64,000 nucleotides of DNA, from assembly GCA_963724705.1 (NCBI GenBank), contig CAVRVS010000007.1, positions 310,001 through 374,000 on the forward strand, written 5' to 3'. Shown one piece after another: positions 17,306-29,165 of this stretch. The notes under the pieces are model-generated. The model had not been told where the DNA came from. It was given only the letters and a program-made list of their open reading frames with translations, and searched no databases. This DNA is from DASQPR01 sp963724705. GTDB lineage: Bacteria > Actinomycetota > Actinomycetes > Mycobacteriales > Micromonosporaceae. Position numbers and translations under genes: made by a program. Within the stretch, counting starts at the first letter, position 1. Every line of letters starts with the position of its first letter.

Positions 17306-20300
17306 TCAGCCGCCGCAACCGCATCGATAAAGCGCAACGCCGATCGCGTCCTCGGCCGCGGGTGCGTCGAGACCGATCGGCACCTTGTCGACCATCACGG
17401 CAAACGCGAGAGATCGCCCGGAGGCGTCGACGACAACGCCGGCGAGCGCGCTGACTCCGTCGAGCGTGCCGGTTTTCGCCCGCAGCACGCCCGCGGCCGA
17501 GTTCGTCGTCGGTGTGATGAAGCGACCGGCCAGGGTGCCGCTCCAGCCCGCGATCGGCAGGCCGGAAAAGATCGGATGGAACTGGCCGTGCTCGGGCTGA
17601 GCGTCGTAGCTGAGCAGAGCGGTGAGCAGCGCCGGCGTCAGCCGGTCCTGGTGGGAGACGCCGCTGCCGTCGAGGATGTGCGTGCCGGCGGTCGGGAGGC
17701 CGAGCTTGGCCAGTTCGGCGGTGACCGCGGCGGCCGCACCGGCGAAGCTCGCGGGCCGATGAGCGGCGATCGCGACCTGACGCGCCATGAACTCGGCCAG
17801 AACGTTGTCGCTGTTGGTCAGCATCGTGTCGAGAATGCGCACGAGCGGTGCCGACTGCACCGACGCCAACACCGCGCCGGGCGCCGTGCCCGACGCTCCG
17901 GACGCGGCCCGCGGCGCCCGACCGTTCGCGACCGCGGTGGCCGGCAGGCCGAGCAGCTTCGCGAAGATCTGTCCCGCCGCCAACGCGCTGTTCGGATAGC
18001 GTTCCGAGTTGCCGGTCTTGCTGGGATTGATGCGGCCGCCATCGGTGGTCAGCGCGTAGATCGGGTGCACGTACGTGCTGTCCGCGTCGCTGTCCTCCCA
18101 CCCCGTACTGGTCGCCGGTCCGCTGAACAGCGTGGTGTCGATGATGACCCGGGTCGGCTTGACGCCGCCGAGGGCACGCTTGACCTCGTCCGCCAGCACG
18201 TCGAGGCGGCCCGATTCGGGATAGGTCGACCGCGGGCCGGCGGCCAACGTCGGGTCGCCCGCTCCGACCAGCACAACCTCGCCCGGCCGAGCACCGGCGA
18301 CCACGCGCGTCGTGATCCGGTAGTTCGGTCCACGGAGCGCGAGGACGGCCGTGGCCGTGGCCAGCTTCATCGACGAGGCGGGCGTGGTCGGACTCGATGC
18401 GCCGTGGCCGTAGAGCAGCCGCCCAGTCGCGACATCACGTACGGCGACGGTGACGTGCGAACCCAAGCCGCTTGTCCGCCATCGGTCGGGCCAGCGCCGC
18501 AGTGAGCCCGGCGGCCGTGGGCATCGGCGCCGACGTGTTGAACCCGTCCAGCACCGGCCCCGGCTGGATCGATCTTGGGCGCCGGAGCGATCGGCGGCGC
18601 GGCCGAGTAGCTGTTCGCCTTGACGATCACGACGGTCGCCACGATGGCGATCGCGATCACCGCGACCACCGCGCTCGTCACGGTCGCGATGCGGCGGCGG
18701 CGACGGCGGTCAGACTCACTTCCGCGGGTACGCCCATCCGCCGGCCCGGAGTCGAGGCGGTCGGCAGCCGTACGGTCCGGGACGTTGGTGGTCTCGCCGG
18801 ATTCGGCCGTCTCCGTGGTTTTGGTGATCTCGTCGAGCCCCGGCGTCGCAGCGGCTCGCACGTCGTGGGTCCGCGTCTCCGCCGACTCAGCGGGTTGACG
18901 ATCGCTCGCCGGCGCTGCCTCGACGCTTATCGGTTCGGTCCGCGACTCTTCGGCCCAGGTGGCCGCTCGCGCGGCGTCACGGGCGCGCTGCTCCTGCCGT
19001 GCACGTTCGCGCCGTTGGCGGTCGACTCGTTCTTGGGCGACGCGCTGCTCGCGTGCGCGCTCGGCGGCCTCCTGGGCGCTCCTCTCGGCCGCTACCCGCG
19101 CCGCTTCTGGCACCGGCGGTCTCCCGGACCACGGCATCGGCCTGGGCGCGACCCACCGCCGCATCCGTTCGCCGCGTCGCGGCGACGCGGGCTCGTCCGA
19201 CGGCCCCGGGGCGCTCCGGCGTCGGGGCGGTCGAATCATCGGCGGCTTCGCCCGTCGCGTCGCGGGTCGTCCCGTGGGCATCGACTGCGCCGCGGACGGC
19301 CGACCCCCGAGCCGTCGACGTCGGGCGCCGGAGGGCTGGCGGCCGGAGCGGCCGGAGCAGTTGCGGCAGCGGCCGGAGCGTTGGGGGCCGGAGCGTTGGG
19401 GGCCGGAGCGTTGGGGGCCGGAGCGTTGGGGGCCGACCTTCCGTGGGTCGCGGCGTCGCTGGTGGCGGCATCGCCGCCGGCCGGCACGCCTTCGTGCGGA
19501 CGCTTGACTCCCTCGCGATCGACCGAGGTTGGCCGGCGCACGGTGACCTTCGCTCGACCGGAAACCCCTGGCACGGATGTCACCGGCCGCAGCGGCGTCG
19601 CTTTCGGGCTCGTCGTTTCCGGCGCTGGCGGTCGGACGGCAGCCTTGGTGATCTGCGCACCATCGGGCGCCGCGGGCGGTCCGGATTCGGGCGTCGCGAT
19701 CGGCGAAGGTGTGACGGCGGCCGGTGCCGAGGCGGCGGCATGAGGCGCCGGCGAAGCCGGCGGCGGGGCGGCCGGCGCCGAGGCGGCTGCCTGAGGAGCC
19801 GGCGAAGCTCGACGGCGGGGCGGCCGGCGCCGGGGCAGCTGGCGGTAGCGGCGGCCGCGCTCGGGGCGGCCGAGGCTGCTGCCGGCGACGTCGAAGCGGA
19901 CGGTTGACGCGTCGCTGCGTCAGTCGTGGTCGGCGTCGGCTCGTCCAGCTCGCTGGCCCGACGCTCCTCTGTCGGTCTCTCGTGAGCTTGACGCGGACTC
20001 CGTATCACTATCCGGCGCATCCGGACGTACGGCCCGCACGGCAACGGTGGCTCGGCCGGTGTGCACCGCCGGCTTCTGCGGTTGCAATCGTGGTCCGCCC
20101 GGCTTCGGTCGCTCGGGCGCAGCCGTCGACCGATTCGTCACCTCCTCCGGAGCACCGGCCGGATCCTTCGCGCCGGACGCGACCGTGGCCGCCGCGCCAC
20201 CTGTTGTGCCGACGCCGTCCGACACGGCCGGTTCGGCCCGGCTAGGCCCGGCCACCGACCCCATGGCGTGAGCGTCCGGCGCCACACCGTTCGACGGTGG

Positions 20301-20472
20301 CGTCCGGGTCGGTCGTACCAGTGGATATGCCGGATTCGACGCGTACGCGAGTCGTCGGCACGGAGCCGTCGACGGCGACTGTCTCGTCGCTCGCGACGTC
20401 CTTGACCTGCGCTGATTCGTCTGCCCCCGTCGAGTCGGCCGGCCCGGCCGAATCGGTTCCTTGATCAGACAC
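17306..20472 (-). CDS. dacB: D-alanyl-D-alanine carboxypeptidase/endopeptidase (PBP4/DacB type) with long N-terminal extension, several frame breaks
   Basis: Trims or opens peptidoglycan cross-links outside the membrane. The catalytic part (17306 to about 18461) has the three penicillin-binding motifs SSMK, SDN and KTGT in order, plus the long PBP4 insert. Upstream, in other frames, lie RPMADKRLG, then one membrane segment (about 18620-18690, ATVTSAVVAVIAIAIVATVV) and a basic RRRRRR stop. Before that comes about 550 residues of Pro/Ala/Thr/Glu-rich cytoplasmic sequence starting MSDQGTDSAGP at 20472. Single extra bases near 18461 (a GGG run) and about 18560 break the frame, and several more must lie between 18.7 and 20.4 kb. 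The divergent ppa gene and the downstream protease fix its identity. The exact N-terminal sequence is uncertain. Confidence 0.85.
19381..19438. repeat. 15-bp tandem repeat inside the dacB N-terminal region
   Basis: TTGGGGGCCGGAGCG occurs three full times plus a partial fourth copy; in the minus strand it encodes repeated NAPAP. It lies in the low-complexity cytoplasmic extension of the DacB protein. The G runs make it prone to length change and to sequencing error. Confidence 0.85.
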
Positions 20473-20622
20473 GCATGGAACCCCAGACTTGATCTTCTCG
20501 AGCGCCGTAGTGTGAAGCGTGCCTCGCCACGGCGCCCTCCTCCGACGCAGTTCAAGTTGCTACGCGACACTAGCCGACGCAGGTCGGAGCTTGGCCAACT
20601 CGACAATGAGGAGCGGTGAGAA

Positions 20623-21186
20623 ATGGATTTCGACGTCACGGTTGAGATCCCGAAGGGCAACCGCAACAAGTACGAAGTGGATCATGCAACAGGACGGATC
20701 CGTCTCGATCGGACTCTGTTCACGTCGACCCAGTACCCAGCGGACTACGGGTTCATCGAGGGCACGCTCGGCGAAGACGGTGATCCGCTCGACGCACTGG
20801 TCCTCGTGCAGGAGCCCACGTTTCCGGGTTGTCTGATCCGTTGCCGCCCGATCGGAATGTTCCGGATGACCGACGAAAAGGGTGGCGACGACAAGGTGCT
20901 GTGCGTGCCCGCGTACGACCCGCGCCTCGAGCATCTGAACGACATTTACAACGTCGGTGAATTCGATCGCCTGGAGATCCAGCACTTCTTCGAGGTGTAC
21001 AAGGATCTTGAACCAGGCAAGAGTGTCGAGGGCGCGAGCTGGGTCGGTCGGGTTGACGCAGAGGCCGAGGTGAAGCGGTCGCGGCGGCGGTACGTGGATG
21101 CGATAGCCGCCGGCACCTACTCCGATCCGGGCGTCGCGCCGACAGCATGGCCCATGACAGATCCGACTGCCGAACCACACGACTGA
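20623..21186 (+). CDS. ppa: Inorganic pyrophosphatase, family I
   Basis: Hydrolyses pyrophosphate to drive biosynthesis; soluble hexamer. 187 residues, normal actinobacterial length. Signature DGDPLDALV (about residues 52-60) holds the metal-binding aspartates, and the N-terminal VEIPKGNRNKYE and the lysine/arginine site residues are complete. ATG 20623 follows GAGGAG. It is divergent from dacB, as in M. tuberculosis (Rv3628/Rv3627c), and converges with eccD. Confidence 0.97.
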   Translation: MDFDVTVEIPKGNRNKYEVDHATGRIRLDRTLFTSTQYPADYGFIEGTLGEDGDPLDALVLVQEPTFPGCLIRCRPIGMFRMTDEKGGDDKVLCVPAYDPRLEHLNDIYNVGEFDRLEIQHFFEVYKDLEPGKSVEGASWVGRVDAEAEVKRSRRRYVDAIAAGTYSDPGVAPTAWPMTDPTAEPHD

Positions 21187-21242
21187 GGTCCCGGCGGCGT
21201 CGACACCCGCGGACGCCCGACGGCGGCGCTCAGACGGCGGGG

Positions 21243-22707
21243 TCACAGATGCAGGCCGCGCAGCCGGCTGTAAAGGCCGAGCACGACACAGACCAGCGGC
21301 ACGATCGCGGCAAGCGACACGACCTCGGCCAGGTCCGCGAGCCGGCCAAGATACGGCGACACCGGCCCACCCGCCCGCTCGCCGGCGCCGAGGCCAATCG
21401 TGATAAGTCCGGCGATGCCGAAAACGGCCGCCACGAGCAGCGCGGCCGATCCAGCGAATACGCCCACGCCGATCAGGGGCGTCGCCGCCAGACCGGCCGT
21501 GACGAGCGCCGCGGCGCGGTGCCGTACCGCCGCATACATCCGCGCACGAAGGCCGATGGCGCCGGCGGCGGCCAGAAGGAGCCATCGACCTGGCCAGCCG
21601 CCACCGACGGCAATCACCGCCGCCGACGCCGCGGTGGCGATGGCGACGCCGACCAGGAGTCCGGCCAACATGTCGTCGGTGCGCGACACGACGGCGAATA
21701 GCCGGTCGGTGTCGACGGGACCGGATCCCGAGCCCGCATCTCCGGCTCGGCCCAGTTGCCCCCGGTCGAGCGCCACCGGCGACCCTGCGTACGGCGTACC
21801 GGTGGATTGCACGCTCGTGCCAGCCGGACGCGGAAGCCCGCCGATGCGCGCCGCGACCGCGGGTGCGACGCCGGCGAAGAGGACGACGAGGCCCAGCGTC
21901 ACCGAAGCGGCCCGAACGGGCGTCGCGGACAAGGCGACGATGGAATAGACGAGGCCGGACACACCCGCGACGATCGCGGCGACGAACACCGGTCGGACAC
22001 GACCGACCCCGACGGCGCCGGCGATGGCGAACGCGACGACCGCCAAAGCGCCCGCGGCAATCTGGCCGGGCATGGTGGCGAGCGTATGGATCGGCGACCG
22101 TCCGGCCGGTGCCGAACGAGCCGCCGGCGAGCACCCCACCGAGCAGCGCGTACGGCAGGGCCAACGCCCCAAGAAGCGTGCCGACCCGGACGTCCCGATA
22201 GGCCCGCGCGGCGACAACCGCGGCCGCGACAAGCAACGCACCGAACGCGAGAGCGCTGACGCTCACCAACGTCCAGGGTGGTCCGGCGCTCGCGACGGCG
22301 ATCAGCGCACCGGCATAGAGCGCAACCCCGGCGACGATCGACGCGACTCGGCTGGCACGCGCATCCCACCGGCGGCCCCGTCGACCGGCGCCGATGGCAA
22401 TCGCCTCGACCGCGTCGTCGTAGTCAAGCTCCGGCCAGTTCTCATCGGCGAACCCGAGGCACAACACGTCGCCGTCCCGGACGCCCTGGTCGACCAGACC
22501 TTGGCCGGTGTCGAACGCACGACCGGACACGCGCCGCAGCACCCATCCGGCATGCAGCGCGCCGCGATCGGCCAACTCCTCGCCGCCGGCCGCAAGGAGT
22601 GCCGGCAGCAGCGTCGCCACCGGGACGCGCTCGGGCAGCGCGACGTCGACGCGTCGGTCCGGCGTCTGCACACTGACGCGGACGAGATCGGTCCCGGTGG
22701 TTGCCAC
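21243..22707 (-). CDS. eccD: Type VII secretion integral membrane protein EccD, frame broken near 22100
   Basis: Core pore subunit of ESX/T7SS complexes. GTG 22707 begins VATTGTDLVRVSVQTPDRR, a ubiquitin-like (YukD) domain of about 85 residues, followed by PELDYDDAVEAIA, the EccD linker. About eleven hydrophobic segments follow to the stop at 21243. After the fourth or fifth segment (GGVLAGGSFGTGRTVADP, about 22090-22120) the frame moves by one base and continues with GQIAAGALAVVAFAI. Corrected length is about 487 residues, the usual size. It shares a 109-bp divergent promoter region with eccC. EccB, EccE and the mycosin protease are not in this window, so the rest of the machine must be elsewhere or absent. 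Confidence 0.9.
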
Positions 22708-22816
22708 CGCACTTACCTATCACGCCCCGGCGACGGCGGGAAGCCCGTACCTCCGCTTATCCACAACGGACAATGGGGGTACGCGACCGGTCGGCCCAGC
22801 GCCTAGCATCGTCGGG
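22708..22816. promoter_or_regulatory. Divergent leaderless promoters of eccD and eccC
   Basis: On the minus strand TAGGTA (complement of 22714-22719) ends 6 bp before the eccD GTG. On the plus strand TAGCAT (22804-22809) ends 7 bp before an eccC GTG at 22817. Both genes thus look leaderless and face away from each other. Confidence 0.5.
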
Positions 22817-25800
22817 GTGAGTGGCGGCATGAGCACGGTCACGGTTCGCCGCGGTGCGCGCCGTCCGGCACCGCCGCTGCCGACGGGTGATCTGCTCGTG
22901 CCGACGCCGCCCGCGCTTCCGCCGCCGCCCGCCTCCCGATGGGGTCAGATCGCGATGGCGGTGCCGATGCTCATGGGCACGCTCGCGACCGCGCTGTTGT
23001 TTGCGGGCCGGCAGGGCGGCACATACTCGTATGTCATTGGCGGCGTCTTCGGCATCTCGTCGCTCGGCATGCTCGCGACATCGTTCGGCGGCGGGGTCAG
23101 CGGCCGCCAGAAGCGGGTCGATCTCGCCGTCGCGCGCGGCGACTACCTGCGCCAACTCGGCAGCATGCGAGACCGCGTCCGGGACAACGCGCGCCAGCAG
23201 CGCACCGCGCTGAGCTATCGGCATCCGGCGCCGGCCGACCTCTGGTCGATCGTGGACAGTTTCCGGCTGTGGGAGCGCCGCGCATCCGACGGCGACTTCG
23301 GTGTCGTACGGGTTGGTGCCGGCATGCAAAACCTGGCCACGCCACTGATCCCACCGGCGTCCGGTGTCACCGATGAACTGGAGCCGATCAGCTCCGCCGC
23401 GCTCCGTAGTTTCCTCGCGACGTACGCGACCGTGCCGGATCTGCCGGTGTCCATCGCACTCGGCGGCTTCTCCCGGGTCTACGTACCGGAGGCGACCGAA
23501 ACCGGACGGGCCATGGTGCGCGCGATGATCGCCCAACTGGCCGTGTTCCACGCGCCTCACGATCTGATCGTCGCCGCTTGTGTCGCCCCGCATCGCCGCC
23601 CGCAGTGGGACTACCTCAAGTGGCTGCCGCATGCCCGTCACCCGACCCGCACCGATGCCCTCGGGCCGGTTCGCCTGGTCGCTGATCGGCTGACCGAGCT
23701 GGAGACGATGCTTGGTCCACTGGTCACGCGCCGGTCTCGGCCGGGCACGGGTGACGAGGCGTTGCCGGCCGCCGTCGGCGCGGCGTTCGCCACGAGCGCG
23801 TTCGGTGCAACTGGCGTCGGATCCGGTGGACTCGGCGCCGGCGGGCTCGGCGGTTTCGTTGCCGGTTCTCGGCCCGGCGCATCTGCCGCAAGCAATCCGT
23901 TCGGAACATCCTCGGCCGGCATCGGCCCGGGCGGCGCGCTCGCCGGTCCGATGCTCGTCGTGGTCTTGGACGGCGCCGATCCGACGGGCAGCGAGCACCT
24001 GCTCACGCCGGGCGGACTCGCCGGCGTGTGCATCATCGATCTCGACAATCCACCACCGCGGCTGCCGAACCGATCCTCGATCGTGCTGAACATCGACGAC
24101 CGCGGCGCCCTGCGCACCGGCGATGGCGATGTCGGCACGGCCGACGCGCTGAGCCTTCCGGCCGCGGAGGCGCTGGCGCGGCAACTGTCACCACGCCGGC
24201 TCGACGGCGCTGCGGCCGCCACCGACGGCTCGCCCGATGCCGATGCGGCTCCGACGATGCTCGACATCAATCTCGCCGACCTGCTCGGCATCGGGGAATC
24301 CGTCCACCATGGATCTGGCGAAGGCCTGGGCCCCGCGGTCGCCGCGGGACCGGCTGCGAGTGCCGATCGGCATCGGCGCCGGCGGCGCTCCTGTTGTGCT
24401 CGACCTCAAGGAGGCCGCGCAGGACGGCATGGGCCCGCACGGTCTGCTCATCGGAGCCACCGGCGCCGGCAAGTCGGAACTGTTGCGTACGCTCGTGCTC
24501 GGCCTGGCCGCGACGCACGACTCCGAGACGCTGAACTTCGTCCTCATCGACTTCAAGGGCGGTGCGACGTTTGCGTCGCTCGATCGCCTGCCCCACACGG
24601 CCGCAGTGATCACCAACCTCGCCGACGAACTCGTGCTGGTCGACCGGATGACCGACGCGCTGAACGGCGAGCTGGTACGTCGCCAGAACCTGCTGCGGAC
24701 GGCCGGCAACCTGGCATCGTTGCGTGACTACGAGCGAGCGCGGGCCAACGGTGCGCCGTTGCCGCCGCTGCCGGTCCTGCTGATCGTCTGCGACGAATTC
24801 TCCGAGTTGCTGTCCGCGAAGCCCGAGTTCATCGACCTGTTCGTCGCGATCGGTCGACTCGGCCGCTCCCTCGGCGTGCACTTGCTCCTCGCCTCACAGC
24901 GCTTGGAAGAAGGTCGGCTACGCGGGCTCGACACGCACCTGTCGTACCGCATCGGCCTGCGTACGTTCTCGGCCATGGAGTCGCGCACGGTGCTCGGCGT
25001 GCCGGACGCGTACGAGTTGCCGAGGGCACCGGGGCACGGCTACCTGAAGTTCGCCACCGACCCGCTCGTCCGGTTCAAGGCGGCGTACGTATCGGGGCCG
25101 TACGAGTCGGCCGACGGCGCGCAGACGCCCGAGGCGACGTCGAACCAGCCGTGGCAGGTGCTGCCGTTCACCACCACCTCGCTTACTGTCCCGTCGCCGC
25201 GGCACGCCGAGTCCGAGCCGAGCCGGCTCAACAGCGGCCCTCGCGCCAGCGGTTTGGCCGGCGGCACGGCCGGTTTGGCCACCGGCCCAGCCGGTTCGCC
25301 CAGCGCCTCTGCTGGTCTGTCTGGCGGCCCGGCAACGACAGGCACGTCAAGCCCGGCCGGGCCGAGCGGCCCGAGTCTGCTGGACCTGGTGGCCGACGCC
25401 CTGCACGGCGCCGGGACGCCGGCGCACCAGGTGTGGCTTCCGCCGTTGTCGGAGCACGCGCACCTCGACGAACTGCTCGGCCCGGTCAGCGTCGATCCGC
25501 ACCGCGGCCTCGCGGTCGTCGAGCCGGCCCGGCGGGCGACGCTCCGCGTCCCGGTCGCGTTGACCGACCGACCCTTCGACCAGCGGCGCGACCTGCTCAC
25601 ACTCGACCTCGGATCGGCCGCCGGCCACGTCGCGATCGTCGGCGGACCGCAGTCGGGCAAGTCGACACTCCTGCGTACGCTCCTGGCCAGCCTCGCGCTC
25701 ACCCACACACCCCGCGAGGTGACCTGTTACTGCCTGGACTTCGGCGGTGGAGCGCTGGGCGCGATGCGCGGCCTCCCGCACGTCGGCGCCGTCGTCAGTC

Positions 25801-27123
25801 GGCTCGCGGCCGACGCGGTCCGGCGGACGGTCGGCGAGGTCGCGACGGTGTTGTCGGACCGCGAGCGCGCGTTCGCGGCCGCCGGCGTCGAGTCTTACGC
25901 GCAGCTACGACAGCGCGCCGCCACCGTCGAAGAAGGCAGTAGACCGGTGACCGGCGTCGACGCGTACGGCGACGTCTTCCTCATCATCGACGGCTGGACC
26001 ACCATCCGGTCCGAGTACGACGACCTGGAACCGGTGATCACCGACATCGCGACACGCGGTCTGTCCTATGGCGTACACGTCGTCATCACCGCGGGTCGCT
26101 GGACCGACATCCGGCCAGCGCTGCGGGATCTGCTCGGATCGCGTCTCGAGCTGCGGCTCGGCGATCCGACGGACTCGCAGATCTCCCGGAAGATCGCCGG
26201 CGACGTCCCGGAACGGGCACCGGGTCGAGGGATCACCAGCGACGGTCTGCACTTCCTCGCCGCGTCGCCGACGATCGCCGGGCTGAGCACCGAGGAGCTC
26301 GTCGCGTCCGTACGGTCGGAGTGGCGCGGATCGGGCGCGCCGGCCGTACGCGAACTGCCGGCGATCGTGCCGTACGACCAGATCGCGACCGGACTCGTGG
26401 CCGACGGCCCGGTGCCGGCCAGTGCGTTGACGCTCCCGATCGGGATCAGCGAAACCGATCTCCGGCCGGTCGGCATCGACTTCGCCGCCGATCCGCATTT
26501 CCTGGTGTTCGGCGACAGCGGCGCGGGCAAGTCCGCGTTCCTGCGTACGCTCGCCGTCTCGATCACCCAACGGTTCCGGCCCGAACAGGCGCGCTTCCTG
26601 GTGCTCGACTACCGCCGAAGCATGCTCGGCGAGATCGAGACCGAACACCTGATCGGGTACGCCACCGTCCAGCGGTCAGGCGACCGAGCTGATGGAATCG
26701 GTCGCCGCGTACATGGCCGACCGGTTGCCTGGTCCGGACGTGACGCCGGCACAACTGCGTACCCGATCGTGGTGGTCCGGTCCGGAATGCTTCGTCCTGG
26801 TCGATGACTACGACCTCATCACGTCGAGTGCGTCGAACCCGCTGGCGCCGCTGCTTGATTACCTGCCGCAGGCCCGCGACGTCGGCCTTCACCTCGTCAT
26901 CGCCCGCCGCTGCGGTGGCGCCGTGCGCGCGATGTTCGAGCCGACGCTCGCGCGACTCAAGGAGCTGGCCACGCCCGGCTTGATCATGTCGGGAGACCGC
27001 GAAGAAGGCGCGGTGCTCGCACAGGTGCGCCCGCAGCCGATGCCGCCCGGCCGCGGCACGATGGTCAACCGCCGCGACGGCGCCCGACTGATCCAGGTCG
27101 CGTTCAAGCCACCGACCGACTAG
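22817..27123 (+). CDS. eccC: Type VII secretion ATPase EccC, frame broken near 24294 and 26675
   Basis: FtsK/SpoIIIE motor of T7SS; membrane-anchored, about 1434 residues after removing two extra bases. GTG 22817 or ATG 22829 (MSTVTVRRGARRPAPP, the family's usual beginning). Two membrane segments lie at about residues 45-90. Three ATPase domains follow: Walker A GATGAGKSEL with VCDEFSELL, then GGPQSGKST, then GDSGAGKSAF. Low-complexity Gly/Ala/Ser inserts separate them (near 23.8 and 25.3 kb). The first break is a GGGG run at 24293-24296 that should be GGG (GIG then NPSTMDLAKAW). The second lies between YATV and SGQATELMESV (26655-26690). The domain-1 and domain-3 P-loops are intact, so the motor should be active. 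Confidence 0.92.
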
Positions 27124-27190
27124 CGGCCGGCGCCGGAATCCCCAGCTCCTCGACTTGTGACCCGCCTCCGGGTGGCGCCGCCGCCCTGGA

Positions 27191-27739
27191 ATGATGCCCG
27201 TCGTGGTGTTCGATCCGAATCAGCAGGCGGTACAGATCCGACAGGTGAAGGAAGAGGCACGGCGGCAAGCGGCATGGCTCCAAGCGGCGGCAGAGGAGCC
27301 CGAGCAGCAGCGCGAGTGGATCCGGCAGAACAACCTGATCTACGGCGGGCTGATCGCGATCGGCCTGGTCCTGGTACAACCGTTCCTCACCGCGACGACC
27401 CTCAATTGGTCGGCGAAGATCTGTGTGATCGCCTTCTCGGCGGCGATCCCGCTACTGGCCGCCCTGGTCCTGGTCAACCACCAGGAGAGCTTCCGGCGCC
27501 GGGTGACCGACTCATTTCTGGTGCGGGTGACCCAGTCGGTCGCGCAGCTGCTCGCGTTCGTCGGCGTGGTCGCCGGTTTCTGGCACATCATGTGGCTGGC
27601 CGGAGTGGGGGTCCTGGTCAGTGGCTTCGCGGCGATGATGGTCCATTCGGCGGGCTACTTCCGCCTGGAACGCGCCGCTAAGGCCGTCGCGCCGGCCGAA
27701 CCTGCCGCGCCGCCGCCCCCAGTGGACGCCGAGGAATAG
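27191..27739 (+). CDS. Small integral membrane protein of unknown function
   Basis: 182 residues starting ATG 27191. The N-terminal 50 residues are Gln/Glu/Arg-rich and helical. Four hydrophobic segments follow (about 54-72, 80-100, 117-135, 138-153), then a Pro/Ala tail. No family recognised. It follows eccC by 67 bp in the same direction and may be cotranscribed, which hints at a T7SS accessory role, but such placement is weak evidence. Confidence 0.7.
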   Translation: MMPVVVFDPNQQAVQIRQVKEEARRQAAWLQAAAEEPEQQREWIRQNNLIYGGLIAIGLVLVQPFLTATTLNWSAKICVIAFSAAIPLLAALVLVNHQESFRRRVTDSFLVRVTQSVAQLLAFVGVVAGFWHIMWLAGVGVLVSGFAAMMVHSAGYFRLERAAKAVAPAEPAAPPPPVDAEE

Positions 27740-27795
27740 GTCACCGCACCGTCTGAACCATCTACGAACCAGGAGCTAGTCGCTGTGGGACCCGA

Positions 27796-28989
27796 CTAAT
27801 CGGTGCAGGAACCGGTGGCGACCCGGGCGGTCGCACCGCGGCTCTCGTCGATCACCGGCGCGGCCTCCTTGGCGGTCAGCGCGAACCCGGTCTGTGGATC
27901 GTCGGCGGCGGCCGCGAAGACCACACCGAGCACGGCACCGGATGAGGTCACGAGCGGACCGCCGGAGTTGCCGGAGCGTACGAGCCCGCGGATCGTGTAG
28001 ATATCACGGATCACGGTCTGGTCGTTGTAGATGTCCGGGCCCTTGATCGGTCCCACGTCACGGACCCGGGCGGGCTCGGCGTCGTACGGCCCGTCCAGCG
28101 GGTAGCCAAGCACGATCGCATCCGCGTCCGCGGCGGCCCGCGCCGACGCAAAGTGCATCACCGGGGCATTGAGATCGGGCACGTCGATCACGGCCAGATC
28201 CCGTTCCGGGTCGTAGACCACGACCGTGCCGGACATCGCCTGGCCGTCGCCTTCGGGCCGCACCTGCACGCGGCGGGTCCCGGCCACGACGTGAGCGTTT
28301 GTGAGCACCTGGCCGGCGGCGAAGACGAAGCCGGAACCCTCAATGCGCCGGCTGCAACTCGGTGCCGTGCCCTCGACTTTCACGACCGACCGTTCGGCGT
28401 TGCGGACGACCGCCGAGTCGCGGAGCGCGGGATTCGGCGCCGGCACCTGCCGCACCGTCGTCGGGACCAAACCGCCGAACACATCGGGGAAGCCGCTCGT
28501 GTCGACGGTGCTCCGCAGTTCATCCGACAGCGCCTGTGCCTCCTGAGGCATCACGCTGTTCACACCATGAAGCACCGAACTCGTCCGAACAGCACGGGAA
28601 AGACCCGTTATCGACGACGACCCGAGCGGTGCCGCGACGAGCCAGGCGACGATCAGCAGCGCGATGACGGAGACAAACGAGCCACCGATGTCATCGAGTG
28701 TCCGCCCGGCGCGGTTGTGGATGCTGCGGCGGATCTTCAGGCCGAGCCAGTTCGCGACGCCCTGCCCGGCCAGAGCGATGCCGAAGACCACGACGAGCGT
28801 GACGATGAGCCGTCCCGGCTCGCCGGTGAACAGATCGCCGAGCAGCGGGCCGAGTTGCAGGCCGATGGCCGCCCCGCCGAAGAACCCGACGAAGGACAGC
28901 AGCCCGACCACGAATCCCTGCCGGTAACCATTGATCGCAAAGATGATCATAAGCAGGATCAACACAAGGTCGAGCACGGTCCCGGACAC
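27796..28989 (-). CDS. marP: MarP-type membrane serine protease
   Basis: Periplasmic chymotrypsin-like protease anchored by a CvpA-like membrane domain; the M. tuberculosis protein (Rv3671c) protects against acid and oxidative stress. Start chosen at GTG 28989 (VSGTVLDLVLILL), giving 397 residues, the same length as I recall for Rv3671c. Four membrane segments lie in residues 5-155. The protease domain has the triad His in TNAHVV, Asp in PERDLAVID and Ser in RSGNSGGPL. It heads the conserved block marP-Nudix-TlpA-nth. TACCCT ends 6 bp before the GTG, so the mRNA is probably leaderless. Confidence 0.93.
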   Translation of the reverse strand: MSGTVLDLVLILLMIIFAINGYRQGFVVGLLSFVGFFGGAAIGLQLGPLLGDLFTGEPGRLIVTLVVVFGIALAGQGVANWLGLKIRRSIHNRAGRTLDDIGGSFVSVIALLIVAWLVAAPLGSSSITGLSRAVRTSSVLHGVNSVMPQEAQALSDELRSTVDTSGFPDVFGGLVPTTVRQVPAPNPALRDSAVVRNAERSVVKVEGTAPSCSRRIEGSGFVFAAGQVLTNAHVVAGTRRVQVRPEGDGQAMSGTVVVYDPERDLAVIDVPDLNAPVMHFASARAAADADAIVLGYPLDGPYDAEPARVRDVGPIKGPDIYNDQTVIRDIYTIRGLVRSGNSGGPLVTSSGAVLGVVFAAAADDPQTGFALTAKEAAPVIDESRGATARVATGSCTD

Positions 28990-28995
28990 GGATCC

Positions 28996-29001
28996 AGGGT
29001 A
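28996..29001 (-). promoter_or_regulatory. Candidate -10 for a leaderless marP mRNA
   Basis: TACCCT on the minus strand, 6 bp before GTG 28989. Confidence 0.4.
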
Positions 29002-29165
29002 CGGGGCCTTGCCCACAACGGCTTCCGAGCCGACACCGTATCGACGTCGAGCGGGCTCGTGAGCAGCGAAAACTGGCTGAGACGGCGGAAGCAGTCGCCG
29101 AACGATCGGCCAACGAGCGGAGGCGGACTTGTCCAAGCGTGGGGGAAAGGTCGCTCATCGGACGA

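Noticed and set aside
22817..27123. eccC as three separate genes
   Set aside because: The three frame segments join at conserved domain positions and give a normal-length EccC.
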